NCBI GenBank assembly: GCA_009777235.1
Contig: WRMH01000006.1
Span: forward strand, 51,897 to 115,896
Length of the DNA: 64,000 bases
Reading direction: 5' to 3'
Origin: Oscillospiraceae bacterium
GTDB lineage: Bacteria; Bacillota; Clostridia; Oscillospirales; Oscillospiraceae
Made by a program: the position numbers and the translations under genes. Below the pieces are notes generated by a model. The model did no database searches. It saw only the letters and a program-made list of their open reading frames with translations, and was not told where the DNA came from. Numbering within the stretch: the first letter of the stretch is position 1; each line of letters begins with the position of its first letter. Below are positions 46,921-55,791 of this stretch, piece after piece.

Positions 46921-47688
46921 ATGGTAAAAAGCGAGGAAAAATTCACAGGCATAGCGAATCTTTATAAAAATTTTAGGCCATCATATCCAAAAGAACTTAT
47001 AGACTATTTATACTCACAGGTTGGATTTCTTGATAGCAGTATTATAGCGGATGTTGGTTCGGGAACAGGGATGTTTAGTCACCTTCTGATAGAACGAGGT
47101 AGCAGTGTTTATTGTGTTGAACCAAATGACGATATGCGCAAAACAGCCGAAAGTGACTTGGTGGGAGCTGGGCTAAAAAACTTTTATTCAATTAATGCTT
47201 CTGCAGAAAATTTAAAACTACAAGAGAAAAGCATTGACTTTGTGACAGTAGCGCAAGCGTTCCATTGGTTTGACAGGATATTATTCAAGTCGGAATGTCG
47301 CCGGGTTTTGAGAAATAATGGTGCAGCAGTTCTTGCGTGGAATTTTTGGGATTATAGTGCTAAGATTATTAAAGAGCAATATATAATACGCGAAAAGTAT
47401 TGCGTGGGTACGCAAGGTTTAATGACGAGGGATATGCAAAAAAGTGATGTTCGAAATTTTTTCTTAGACGAAATTTATGAAAAAAGAAGAGTCAAGAATG
47501 ATTTATTTTTGAATCGCGAATCTTTTATTGGTCTATATCTTACTGGATCACACAGTCCAAGAGAAAAGAAAAATCCTGAAAAATATTATGGATTGATAAA
47601 AGAATTGAATATGCATTTTGATCAACATAATATAGGCGGAACCATTCATTTACCACAATTTACAGAATGTTATATTGGAATGGTTTGA
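46921..47688 (+). CDS. Class I SAM-dependent methyltransferase (Methyltransf_11 type)
   Basis: This 255-residue protein has the SAM-binding DVGSGTGMFS loop (residues about 41-50), an acidic VEPND after strand 2, and VAQAFHWF at the post-IV motif. GGGAGGAC lies upstream of the ATG. Related proteins are annotated UbiE/small-molecule methyltransferases. The substrate cannot be told. It stands between the phosphorylase-domain gene and a transposase fragment. Confidence 0.87.
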   Translation: MVKSEEKFTGIANLYKNFRPSYPKELIDYLYSQVGFLDSSIIADVGSGTGMFSHLLIERGSSVYCVEPNDDMRKTAESDLVGAGLKNFYSINASAENLKLQEKSIDFVTVAQAFHWFDRILFKSECRRVLRNNGAAVLAWNFWDYSAKIIKEQYIIREKYCVGTQGLMTRDMQKSDVRNFFLDEIYEKRRVKNDLFLNRESFIGLYLTGSHSPREKKNPEKYYGLIKELNMHFDQHNIGGTIHLPQFTECYIGMV

Positions 47689-47849
47689 AATTATCGAGAG
47701 TTATTGCGTTATTTTTTGGAAACTAACTAATGCCTACCGAACAATCGAAAAGTCATTAAAAACGATAGTCTATCAAGCACTTGCGTGGTATAATATCTGA
47801 AAGGAAAAGCGCGAAAATTGATAAAAACCCTTGCAGGCGGCGTAAGAAA

Positions 47850-48719
47850 ATGTACAAGTTTCCAAGCAGGCAAATAAGCATAGAAGATTTTGGAATGCCG
47901 TCGCCGTCAGGCGTCAAATTGAATTCTGAGAACCATTGGGTGCAAAAGGCAGTGCAGATACCGTGGGATGAGATAAAGAAACGGCATACGGCGTTGTTTA
48001 AGAATCACAAGGGAAATGTTGCAAAACCACTTCGTTTGGCATTGAGCGCATTGATAATCAATACAAAGCGAGGCTTATCAGACGTGGAGACGGCACTGCA
48101 GATACAGGAAACACCCTGCTTGCAATATTTTTGCGGAATGGGCGCATACGAAGACAAACTGCCTTTTGCCCCATCGCTGATGGTATATTTTCGTAAAGGG
48201 CTGACCCCTGAAATACTTGGCGAAATCAATGAAATGATAAGAGCAAAGATGGGGCACCACTGCCGAATCAGCCGACAAGCGGCAAAGGCGATGAATCCAA
48301 ACCACCGAACGAAGGGACCCTGCATAGTGGATGCGAGCTGTGCGCCACAGAAAATACGATACTCGCAGGACAGTTCGCTGCTGAACGAAGCGCGGGAGAA
48401 TCTTGAGGGCATGGCAGACGAACTTCATGAACCGACAGATAGTGAGAAACCGCGTACATATCGCAAGAGAGCGCGGCGCGAATACATTAAATTCTCAAAG
48501 AAGCGCAAGAAAACATTTAAGGAAATTCGCAAAGCGGTAAAGCCTCAACTTCAATATATCCGACGAGACCTGCGAATAGTCGACGAGTTATTGGAAAAGG
48601 AAAGACGCCGCCAAAGTGGCTCGCGTAACGGCTATCAACCATCAGACCTCTATGAACAACAGCTCTTGATGTACAACAACCGCAACCACACAATAGCCGA
48701 CAGAATTGTCAGTTTTTAA
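47850..48719 (+). pseudogene. IS5/IS1182-type transposase, C-terminally truncated
   Basis: I read the start as ATG 47850 (MYKFPSRQI). The N-terminal helical domain is followed by a conserved GLSDVETALQIQETPCLQYFCG-type segment and IVDASCAPQKIRYSQDSSLLNEAR, holding the first catalytic Asp region. The frame stops right after the ADRIVSF phrase, where the complete protein continues with the catalytic core and DDE end. The element is therefore dead. The break lies at about 48715, just before a small DUF6809-like gene on the other strand. Confidence 0.85.
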
Positions 48720-48723
48720 GCAG

Positions 48724-48981
48724 CTACGCCACTAATCCCATATTTTTCAACAGCCAAACGCCATCCTTGAGACCCTGCCGATAAACAACTTTTGCTTCAT
48801 GCTCAGCAATCAAACCAACTTCAAACAGGCTTTCTTCGACAAATACTTTTTCGTCTGCGGTTAAAGTGGTGGTCAGCGTTTCATCTATGTGATCCAGCCG
48901 TTGTTTTATGTGCTTGTACTCCCCGGAATCTTTATGTTCCGCAATTGTATTGGAGAGCAAATTATCTAAAATTCGTTCCAC
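48724..48981 (-). CDS. DUF6809-like small protein
   Basis: This 85-residue charged helical protein starts at GTG 48979-48981 with no strong ribosome binding site. The repeated heptad-like pattern (LDHIDETLTTTLTADEK) suggests a coiled coil, and LKDGVWLL is the conserved end. Similar small proteins are common and uncharacterised in Clostridia. Its N-terminus, MERILDNL, is echoed by the fragment at 49381-49499. It ends 4 bases from the truncated transposase. Confidence 0.6.
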   Translation of the reverse strand: MERILDNLLSNTIAEHKDSGEYKHIKQRLDHIDETLTTTLTADEKVFVEESLFEVGLIAEHEAKVVYRQGLKDGVWLLKNMGLVA

Positions 48982-49380
48982 TCTTGTTTGTTATTCATGG
49001 ATGATTTTCCTTTCAAATAGTATTTTGGGGACTGCAAACATTGTCTATCGACTTGCGAACCCGCATGAATACGGGCTTTGTGTTATGCCCCTTATTACTA
49101 TTCATCCCAGAATGAAAAGGTACGCTGTTTAGTACAGCGTGAACCCTCTGCGTTGCAGTGCTTTTCGCAAACAAAAATGCGAACATTGAACACGGTGGTG
49201 GGGGTAGTGCTTTGCTGCTATTCATTGCAAATTGCTTTAATAAAATGCGTAAAATTATGTGTAAAATGTGCAGAAAATTACTTTTATAAGCCATAAACGC
49301 GCTATTGCCAATTCGCGCCCTAAGCGTGTATAATAAGTATGTAGAGAGACACCGCCAATCAAAGGAAGGAGCGACAAAAA
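48982..49380. other. Intergenic region of about 400 bp with a small hairpin
   Basis: There is no gene with a ribosome binding site. ACGCTGT (49122-49128) pairs with ACAGCGT (49134-49140) around a short loop, without a T-run. The plus- and minus-strand frames listed here are short and unlike known proteins. It looks like recombined debris between two related DUF6809-like genes. Confidence 0.5.
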
Positions 49381-49499
49381 TGAGCATAGAGAGAATGCTG
49401 GATAATTTACCAGTATTGTGTACTGCCGATAGACTTACTTACGTAAGCGTAACTTGGAATGAAAATCGGAGCAAGCAAACAAGCCATTTTAGTGATTGA
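49381..49499 (+). pseudogene. DUF6809-like N-terminal fragment
   Basis: It starts at ATG 49381 after GGAAGGAG and reads MSIERMLDNLPV, close to the start of the gene at 48724-48981 on the other strand, then ends after 39 residues. The rest of the protein is not found downstream. It is probably a broken paralogue. Confidence 0.45.
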
Positions 49500-49718
49500 A
49501 AACAGAAGTCAACCGTTACCTTGGTATTTACATTTTGTGAGGGGACTTTCTTTCACGCAAAATGATGCTTCAGAGAAACTGATAATGAGTTTTGAGTTGT
49601 TAAATGGAGAGATTCTTGATTAATGAGTTTTGCCATGTATAGGACATTAGTAGTGTGTGTATTTTCTCCGACAATGGATTGAATTAACTGTATATTTTTG
49701 AATTGGAAGAGACATTTT

Positions 49719-50384
49719 ATGGGGATAAGCAGAAAAAAAAGAAACAGGAGGAAAAATGCCAATAAAGGTGTACCAAATATCACTCAAAATCCTCAACATC
49801 ACCAGAATAATCATGATTGTGATGTATTAAAAAATACTAATACTATCGATTTGGTTTTAACCCACATTTCTGGAATATTGGAAAATAGGCGAGAACAAAT
49901 CGCAGAAAGATCAACAGTTAGTTTGGCGGCTGCTTCAGGTTTATTTGTTCTGATTATCAGTTTTATAACCGGGGCGTTCAACCAAGAGCGTGAGTTTTAT
50001 ATAATTGTGATCATATGCTTAATTATATCTTTATTATTAACGGCTATTTCGATTATTACATCACTTGACTTGATAAAGAGGATTTCTAGAAAGAAAAATC
50101 AGAGAAAAATACCTGAGAAAAACATTTTGTTTTTCGGCTGGATTGCCACCCAAACAGAAGATGCATTATACAAGCAGTATTCAAAATTATGCAATGACGA
50201 TTATAGAAAAGCGCAAATTCGACAATCAATATCGTTATCAAAAAACTTGCAATACCGATATAACCAATTAAAGAAGACTTACGTATTTTTTGTTCTTGGG
50301 TTGATTACATACATTATTTCTATTACTTTGAATATACTGTATGAACACGATGTTTTTTCTCAACTTGCTCAGTGGATTAAATGA
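49719..50384 (+). CDS. Pycsar-effector-like (PycTM) membrane protein
   Basis: I start at ATG 49719 with GGAAGAG 8 bases upstream, giving 221 residues. After a basic N-terminus come two membrane segments (about 75-96 and 98-122). A charged loop with FFGWIATQTEDALYKQY and LCNDDYRKAQIRQSI follows, then YRYNQLKKTYVFFVLGLITY as a third segment. This pattern resembles the Pycsar effector TM domain (PF18967-like). Such effectors open membranes when a cyclic nucleotide binds. No pyrimidine cyclase is nearby, so the trigger is unknown. It overlaps no gene but precedes the MBL operon by 37 bases. Confidence 0.65.
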   Translation: MGISRKKRNRRKNANKGVPNITQNPQHHQNNHDCDVLKNTNTIDLVLTHISGILENRREQIAERSTVSLAAASGLFVLIISFITGAFNQEREFYIIVIICLIISLLLTAISIITSLDLIKRISRKKNQRKIPEKNILFFGWIATQTEDALYKQYSKLCNDDYRKAQIRQSISLSKNLQYRYNQLKKTYVFFVLGLITYIISITLNILYEHDVFSQLAQWIK

Positions 50385-50421
50385 ATTGTGCAATGACACA
50401 ATAAATATTTGGAGGTTAATT

Positions 50422-51144
50422 ATGGAAGTAGTTTTATTGGGAACAGGGTCGATTCTTACAACAAGTCTTAGTTCTTGCGCTGTTTTGGATTCCAGAATAA
50501 TGCTTGATTGTGGCAATGGTGCTGTAAAGGCATTGCGTCGCAATAATATCGATCCAAAGAGTGTTGATATTTGCCTAATAACGCATTTTCACGCTGATCA
50601 TTTTTTTGATATACCCTTTATGCTCTTGGAACAGGGACTTCGGCAACTGCGTGAAAATGAGTTCATCATAATTGGGCCTAATGACACTAAGCACCGTATA
50701 ATAAATCTCTTTAATTTAGCTTACCCGGAAGATTGGGATAAAATCCAATCCCAATCTAAACTCAAAGTAATTGAAATATCAGAACCACGGCAAGTATTTC
50801 AAGTGTATGGTTATGATATTACAAGCGTAAAAGTAGAGCATGCAAACTATGATGCCTATGGCTATATAGTCTCCGACGGTCAATTCTGTGCGGGGTTTAC
50901 CGGAGATGCTGTGCTATGCGAAGGCGTCATCGACATTACTGAAAGTAGCAATATTGTTTTCGCAGATATGAGCTTTGAAAACCCCTCAAAAGGTCATATG
51001 GGATTAAGTGATATTGAAATTCTTATGAATGAATATGGTCAAAATAAACGCATAATTCCGACGCATATGACAGACAATGTTAGAAATGTATTTTCACAAA
51101 AGCATTTCCCTGCACCAGAGGATGGTGCAAAATATTCGTTATAA
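50422..51144 (+). CDS. Metallo-beta-lactamase-fold hydrolase (RNase Z-like)
   Basis: I start at ATG 50422 (MEVVLLGTGS) with GGAGG upstream, giving 240 residues. The LLGTGS opening, metal-binding THFHADHFFD motif (H-x-H-x-D-H), a later FTGDA Asp, and IPTHM His fit the RNase Z/phosphodiesterase branch. Substrates range from RNA to cyclic nucleotides and small esters. It leads a tight plus-strand operon with HprK-like, radical SAM and kinase genes. Confidence 0.88.
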   Translation: MEVVLLGTGSILTTSLSSCAVLDSRIMLDCGNGAVKALRRNNIDPKSVDICLITHFHADHFFDIPFMLLEQGLRQLRENEFIIIGPNDTKHRIINLFNLAYPEDWDKIQSQSKLKVIEISEPRQVFQVYGYDITSVKVEHANYDAYGYIVSDGQFCAGFTGDAVLCEGVIDITESSNIVFADMSFENPSKGHMGLSDIEILMNEYGQNKRIIPTHMTDNVRNVFSQKHFPAPEDGAKYSL

Positions 51145-51191
51145 GTTCGTAATTAGAATTATTCTACACATAAGGAAAAGGTGATGCGAAG

Positions 51192-52106
51192 ATGGTTATA
51201 ATTGAGAGTCGATTGCCAAAAATTTTTGGAGTAGTTGTTGATGGATTTAGCGTTGATATAGCTAATCGATTGAAAAAATGGGTAGTGCCTTTTTGGAACA
51301 CTGACTGTTTAAGCGATTACATTAATATACTTACGATTGTTCCAGTATCTACAGGAAATGAGGTGGGTTATAGAGTTGGTGTATGCTATATAGACTCTAA
51401 CAATTCTGTTGACAAAATAGTTAGCCTGATATTGCACCATACAAGAATAATATTCAAGCTGTGTGCTATGCAATATGGTTATGTAAATTTACATTCAGCG
51501 TGTATTTCTTACAACGATATAGGAATATTGATTGATGCACCACGAAATAATGGAAAAACGACGGTTTTACTCGAAGCACTTTCAACAGGTGATTTTTTAT
51601 TGATTGCTAATGACCAAGTTATGCTAAATCACAATAACATGATTTCATATGGTTATCCTGCTACGGTAGGACTAAGGACAAGCTCTCTTTCCCATAAATT
51701 GCAAAGCAAAGTTATTCGGTATGAAAATGATCCATATGTTAATGGTAAAAAGCCAATAGTACATATTGTCGATATTGCTGATGAATTTGATGCAACTATC
51801 TGTCCTCAAGCTCAGATCAAGGTACTTGTTAACTATTCAAAGGCGAATAATTATAATGAATTACATGTCAAAACCAGTTTTGTGAACGGTCGCGAAAAAC
51901 TCAAGTCCATGGAATTTCCACTTACAACGGCATACAGAAGTGAAGTTGTCGAGTATTATTTGGGTCGGGTGAGTGAAGTTGTTCATCCTATCTTTTGCAA
52001 AGAAAATCACGATTACACGTTACTATTGATTGATGTTTCTTGCGGAATAAAACAAATTCCCAATTTATTGGAAAAGATAAAAACGTCTATAATGGAGTTA
52101 AGTTAA
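51192..52106 (+). CDS. HPr kinase-like P-loop protein
   Basis: The 304-residue protein has a Walker A-like APRNNGKTT near residue 118 and a following IANDQVML strand in the position of the HprK acidic pair. LHSACISYND before the loop is also typical of HprK-like proteins in peptide natural-product clusters, which phosphorylate peptides or small substrates. The N-terminal 90 residues are not recognised. It begins 48 bases after the MBL gene and ends 1 base before the radical SAM gene. Confidence 0.72.
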   Translation: MVIIESRLPKIFGVVVDGFSVDIANRLKKWVVPFWNTDCLSDYINILTIVPVSTGNEVGYRVGVCYIDSNNSVDKIVSLILHHTRIIFKLCAMQYGYVNLHSACISYNDIGILIDAPRNNGKTTVLLEALSTGDFLLIANDQVMLNHNNMISYGYPATVGLRTSSLSHKLQSKVIRYENDPYVNGKKPIVHIVDIADEFDATICPQAQIKVLVNYSKANNYNELHVKTSFVNGREKLKSMEFPLTTAYRSEVVEYYLGRVSEVVHPIFCKENHDYTLLLIDVSCGIKQIPNLLEKIKTSIMELS

Positions 52107-52107
52107 T

Positions 52108-52953
52108 ATGGATAATTCTCCAAATAGAACCACACATCTTATTAGCGCGTGCTTAGAACTAACAAATGAATGCGAAGTCAACTGTCCTTATTGCTTATTG
52201 GATTGCAAACAACAATTTGTTTCAAAAAAAAGATTGTTTCAGATTGTTGACGCTCTTCTTGAACATGGTGTTAGGAGATTTTCCATTGGAGGTGGTGAAC
52301 CTCTTTGTTCTGAAGATGTCTATTCTATTGGTATACGGATCAAAGAAGCAAGTTCAGAATCTTTATTAAGAACTTCAGGTTGTAGACCAATTAATTTAAA
52401 CATTATCGAACAGGCGTATGACTTGATTGATATTTCCATTGATAGCACATCTGCCGTATATTATAGAAGGTGTAAACCAAACGCTGATATAAAAATAGTA
52501 CTAAAAAATATTGAGGATATATTAAAGGCAAGCTTTGAATTGCGTTGCAATGTACTTGTAACCAAATTAAATTATAATGACATTATCCGTTCAATAGAAC
52601 ACCTCATATTGCTAGGTGTTAAAAATATCAGAATGCAACAATTAATACATAGAGGACTTTCCAAAGCAAAATATGAAGAACTTATGATTTCTGGCAATGC
52701 CTATAACACCCTAATGGAAGAGTTAAAACATATATCGGAAAGAGCAAAAGTGCATATATCGGATTTAAAATCGACCACTCAACGAGCACTATGTATAATT
52801 AAGCCAAATGGATTAGTCTATATAGCAAATCAATTTTGTTTGGAATTCTTTGGCGATATATTTGATCATGCCACTTTGACGAAAGTAGGTGAGCAGTTAT
52901 ATGATATCCAGAAAGAATTATACCAAAGCAAAGCTGAATTCTATTTGCCGTGA
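52108..52953 (+). CDS. Short radical SAM protein
   Basis: This 281-residue protein has the 4Fe-4S motif C-EVN-C-PY-C near residue 25, a GGGEPL SAM-binding turn near 65, and the usual partial TIM-barrel. The C-terminus (IIKPNGLVYIANQF) looks like a SPASM-type segment but lacks the dense cysteines needed for extra clusters. GGAG precedes the ATG by 10 bases. The kinase gene begins 53 bases before its stop. The substrate is unknown, and no small precursor peptide gene was found nearby. Confidence 0.88.
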   Translation: MDNSPNRTTHLISACLELTNECEVNCPYCLLDCKQQFVSKKRLFQIVDALLEHGVRRFSIGGGEPLCSEDVYSIGIRIKEASSESLLRTSGCRPINLNIIEQAYDLIDISIDSTSAVYYRRCKPNADIKIVLKNIEDILKASFELRCNVLVTKLNYNDIIRSIEHLILLGVKNIRMQQLIHRGLSKAKYEELMISGNAYNTLMEELKHISERAKVHISDLKSTTQRALCIIKPNGLVYIANQFCLEFFGDIFDHATLTKVGEQLYDIQKELYQSKAEFYLP

Positions 52954-53818
52954 TTTAGTTTCAGAAGACTTGGAATCATATATTGAGAAATCATATGCGT
53001 TGCTTCTCTTTACAAAGAATAATGTTATAAAAGTGTTTGATGAGAATTACTCGCGGTCTAATAATACCTTGATGAAGGAATATGAATGGGATAATCAATT
53101 TGAATATCTATCTCCTAAAGTTATTTGCGGATACAGAGGCATTAATGACCATGATATATTAATTACTAAGCGCATTCCATCTATATCTAGTGTTTGTTTA
53201 ATGTTGTCTTGTAAAACCATACAGCCAAATGAAATATTAACAATATTTGAATTTATAGAAAAACTTGAGCTCCCATTATCCAATGAATCTCATGCGGATT
53301 TATATAAACGTTACCTTAAGAACATTGTGTACCAAATCGAAGAATTATCTAAATCATGTAGGGATGATGTTTATTTGCATTTGGTTAAGAAATACATTGA
53401 ATCGGTAGACTCAGATATTTTTATTTTTTCATGTAAAAACAAAAGGGTACGTAGTGTTCACGGCAATTTATTCAGTTCCAACATATTCTTACATGAAAGT
53501 CAGGTTATTATTATAGACCCGATATCTGATGGGCATATATCGTCAGTAGCTGACATTATCGTAGATATAGCCACTTTTTTTGTGGATGTTAGTATTTTTT
53601 GCGACGATACACTAAAAAGTTGCATTCGCCACGCCCTTAATGAAAAATACTCTGTTGATGAAAGATTGCTTTTCAAAATGCATTATATTTTGAAATTATT
53701 GGTTCGTTTAAGATTTGCTTTTTTAGAACGAAAATTGCACAACAACAATGTTGCAAATGCTAACGAAATAATTATTGAGCAGGTTCCAGAATTGCTTTGT
53801 AAGGAAATCTTAGTATAA
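52901..53818 (+). CDS. APH/choline-kinase-like small-molecule kinase
   Basis: I start at ATG 52901, which has AGGTGAG 7 bases upstream, inside the radical SAM gene. The 305-residue protein carries VHGNLFSSNIFL as the Brenner motif (H-G-x-L-x5-N) and IIIDPISDG as the metal motif, both of the APH-type kinase fold. Such enzymes phosphorylate antibiotics, amino alcohols or sugars. Overlap with the upstream gene implies coupled translation. It completes the MBL/HprK-like/radical SAM operon. Confidence 0.78.
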   Translation: MISRKNYTKAKLNSICRDLVSEDLESYIEKSYALLLFTKNNVIKVFDENYSRSNNTLMKEYEWDNQFEYLSPKVICGYRGINDHDILITKRIPSISSVCLMLSCKTIQPNEILTIFEFIEKLELPLSNESHADLYKRYLKNIVYQIEELSKSCRDDVYLHLVKKYIESVDSDIFIFSCKNKRVRSVHGNLFSSNIFLHESQVIIIDPISDGHISSVADIIVDIATFFVDVSIFCDDTLKSCIRHALNEKYSVDERLLFKMHYILKLLVRLRFAFLERKLHNNNVANANEIIIEQVPELLCKEILV

Positions 53819-53870
53819 GTGGGGGATTGTTTTATACTCGCGGTAGCAAATCATTTAATAATGCACCCAC

Positions 53871-54105
53871 TCAATCGAAAACACACCCATTGCTAGCAAT
53901 GTTCTGCTCCGGATTGCGCCAGTAATCGCATTTGTCCTCACAGTATTTACATACAGATAAGCTCCACGGCGGGCATTGGCGGTCATCCGTATTTGTTTAC
54001 AAATACAAGTTCAAAAGTGTCTGCATTATCCGATAAAGATTCATTTGGGTTTATCCTTTGTGTCAATCGTGAAGATTTTTCCGCAATATTTCAATCTTCA
54101 TCCAT
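53871..54105 (-). pseudogene. Decayed cysteine-rich small protein (frameshifted)
   Basis: On the minus strand a short frame from ATG 54103-54105 with GAGAGG upstream reads MDED, then shifts to a frame including TQRINPNESLSD and VFVNKYG, then shifts again to DDRQCPPWSLSVCKYC and EDKCDYWRNPEQ, ending at TGA 53871-53873. The C-x2-C and C-x3-C spacing suggests a zinc-binding end. Two frameshifts in under 240 bases imply a dead gene. I do not recognise a named family. Confidence 0.42.
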
Positions 54106-54267
54106 GACTACTAACCTCTCATCAGTCAGTTTTGATAAGCTTGGTTTATAGTGTTGTGGGCTTGTTTGTAGGTATGCTGCGGGTTGCCCCTTACATTCGT
54201 TGAGATTTTGTATATCTACATGATTGTTTTGATTAGTTACATTATTATTGCACCAATGTTAACGTAA

Positions 54268-54774
54268 CTAATCAGCGTTGTTAATTGAGTCCGCTGCCAA
54301 TTCATCAATCATCAGTTCTTCAAGGCGTGTTATGTCGGGAAATACAATCTTCACGCCTCTGCGATGTAGTCGCAGAAGTTCACGGAAATTGCGGTTAATG
54401 AGCATCTGCAGCCGCGTATTTACGGGAATCGGATTTTGCTTAACCATGTGAATGTGGTCTATGTATTTTGGGAGGATGGGGAACATATTCTGAAGCAGAA
54501 ACACCGCATTTACGCTTGCGTATTCGCCTATAATAATTTTCAGGCACTTGCCGTAGCGGTTGATGTCCTTTTTCATATAGCACATGTATTTTTCAGTTCG
54601 GCTACTCATGGGAATTACCCACAGAAGCCCTGTCTTTTCGTCCTTGATACAAAAGTATGTAGGGCGATATGAACCGCCTTCATAGTTTCGCATGAGCTTA
54701 TCATCGCTTACCACATCAAAGTACAGGTCTTTAATGTGGTAAACATATCCCGGCTTTATATCGCTTTGGTTCAT
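54268..54774 (-). CDS. toxN: Type III toxin, ToxN/AbiQ/CptN family endoribonuclease
   Basis: I start at ATG 54772-54774 (MNQSDIKPGYVYHIKDLYF), with GGTGAC upstream, giving 168 residues; the longer frame would run into the terminator hairpin. The SDIKPGYVYHIKD opening, RPTYFCIKDEKTGL and WVIPMSSRTEKY segments are those of the ToxN/AbiQ family. The toxin cleaves RNA in AT-rich contexts and is inhibited by its own RNA antitoxin, and these systems block phages by abortive infection. The RNA repeats, a terminator hairpin and a strong promoter precede it on the same strand. Confidence 0.92.
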   Translation of the reverse strand: MNQSDIKPGYVYHIKDLYFDVVSDDKLMRNYEGGSYRPTYFCIKDEKTGLLWVIPMSSRTEKYMCYMKKDINRYGKCLKIIIGEYASVNAVFLLQNMFPILPKYIDHIHMVKQNPIPVNTRLQMLINRNFRELLRLHRRGVKIVFPDITRLEELMIDELAADSINNAD

Positions 54775-54796
54775 ATATGTCACCTTTCTATGAGAA

Positions 54797-54824
54797 TCCC
54801 CGCCGCAGAAAAACACGGCGGGGA
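54797..54824 (-). terminator. Hairpin between antitoxin RNA and toxin gene
   Basis: On the minus strand TCCCCGCCG (54816-54824 side) pairs with CGGCGGGGA (54797-54805 side), a perfect 9-bp stem with a 10-base loop. The following tract is only weakly U-rich (TTCTCAT), which would let a fraction of transcripts read through into toxN, as known for type III loci. Confidence 0.7.
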
Positions 54825-54832
54825 CATCATTT

Positions 54833-54922
54833 TCGAGCCTTTTTTTATACCCCGCTCCGGTATGCGGCGAAAATTTGTCGAGCCTTTTCTTATACCCCGC
54901 TCCGGTGCGCGGCGAGTATTTT
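54833..54922 (-). ncRNA. toxI: Type III antitoxin RNA repeats (ToxI/CptI-like)
   Basis: Two tandem 45-bp units begin at 54833 and 54878 on the plus strand. Read on the minus strand each contains ACCGGAGCGGGGTATAA followed by GAAAAGGCTCG. The units differ at a few positions. Period and copy number resemble cptIN-type antitoxins (about 40-48 bases, about two copies) as I recall them. The RNA would be cut by the toxin into units that then bind and inhibit it. A strong promoter lies 20-50 bases upstream. Confidence 0.85.
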
Positions 54923-54944
54923 CATACCTTACGATACATCTATT

Positions 54945-54972
54945 ATTATACTCATATCTCCCCAAAAGTCAA
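54945..54972 (-). promoter_or_regulatory. Strong promoter of the type III toxin-antitoxin locus
   Basis: On the minus strand TTGACT (54967-54972) and TATAAT (54945-54950) are 16 bases apart, about 23 bases before the first antitoxin repeat. Confidence 0.75.
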
Positions 54973-54993
54973 CCGCTATTTTTAGCCTTTCTT

Positions 54994-55791
54994 TTAGACT
55001 TGACTGTGGCATTGGAAATTGTAGAAAAGTTTGTCACGAAACGGCGCGACAGCTATTTCACCGGCGGCTACGTCCACTCTGAAACTGCGGTCGGGGTAAA
55101 CTTCCCGTGCGGCTTTAAGCATATCTATAACTTCATGTCCGCGCCTCTCATATTCCGCTTGCTCCGGTTTTGGGAAATGCGAGCAGTATATACATTTTGT
55201 GTTGCAAAAATCAGCTCCATACTTTGAGCTAATATTCAACACCGTGATAGCCGGTTCAATGTCCCAATAACCAAATTCCAGATTTGGGCAGCCGTCGCAA
55301 ACGGATGGTCTATTATGCCGCCAATTGTCAATTATCTCTCTGGCTTGCTCTTCATATCGGCGAAAATTCACTTTGGGGTCTGGGCTTGCTTCAAACTCAA
55401 GCCTTTTCATAAACTCGGGAACACAGCACACTCCGATTTTGTTGTCAGTAAGTATGAAATAATGTCCCATATTGTGACAGCCTTTGCGATATTCAACGGG
55501 CTCAAAGAATTTTATCGCCTTTCTTTTTATCCCTCGCGCAATTAGTTCGGATACAATGCCCGCATACTTTTCCCTTGTTGGGGTGATGTATATTTCATGC
55601 ACAGGCCAATTAGCGATCGCGGCATCAAGAGGCAAAATATCTATATCACTTAATTGAAACTTGGTATAATGCTTCGTTTCGTCTGCGTCGGCAAAGCACA
55701 CGGGGATAATGCCGCGACTGTTCCAATCGGCAAAATGATTTTGGGCGTTTTGACCGGCTCCATAGAAAATAATCTGCTTTTTCATACACAT
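54994..55791 (-). pseudogene. Rossmann-radical SAM protein, C-terminally truncated at the type III TA locus
   Basis: The 265-residue frame has an N-terminal Rossmann-like domain (IIFYGAGQNAQNHF) and then a radical SAM domain: LNISSKYGADFCNTKCIYC shows the C-x3-C-x2-C cluster near residue 200. Only about 65 residues follow the motif before TAG, so most of the radical SAM barrel is missing. The break is 21 bases from the toxI promoter. Its 5' end overlaps the methyltransferase gene by 10 bases. Insertion of the TA locus probably cut it. Confidence 0.75.

Noticed and set aside
47766-47794. Promoter of the transposase at TATAAT 47789-47794
   Set aside because: The -10 box is good but no -35-like hexamer lies at proper distance.
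49122-49140. Terminator for the DUF6809-like region
   Set aside because: The hairpin is short and lacks a T-run, so no function is claimed.
54833-54922. CRISPR-like array at the 45-bp repeats
   Set aside because: Only two contiguous units without spacers, placed directly before toxN; type III antitoxin fits better.
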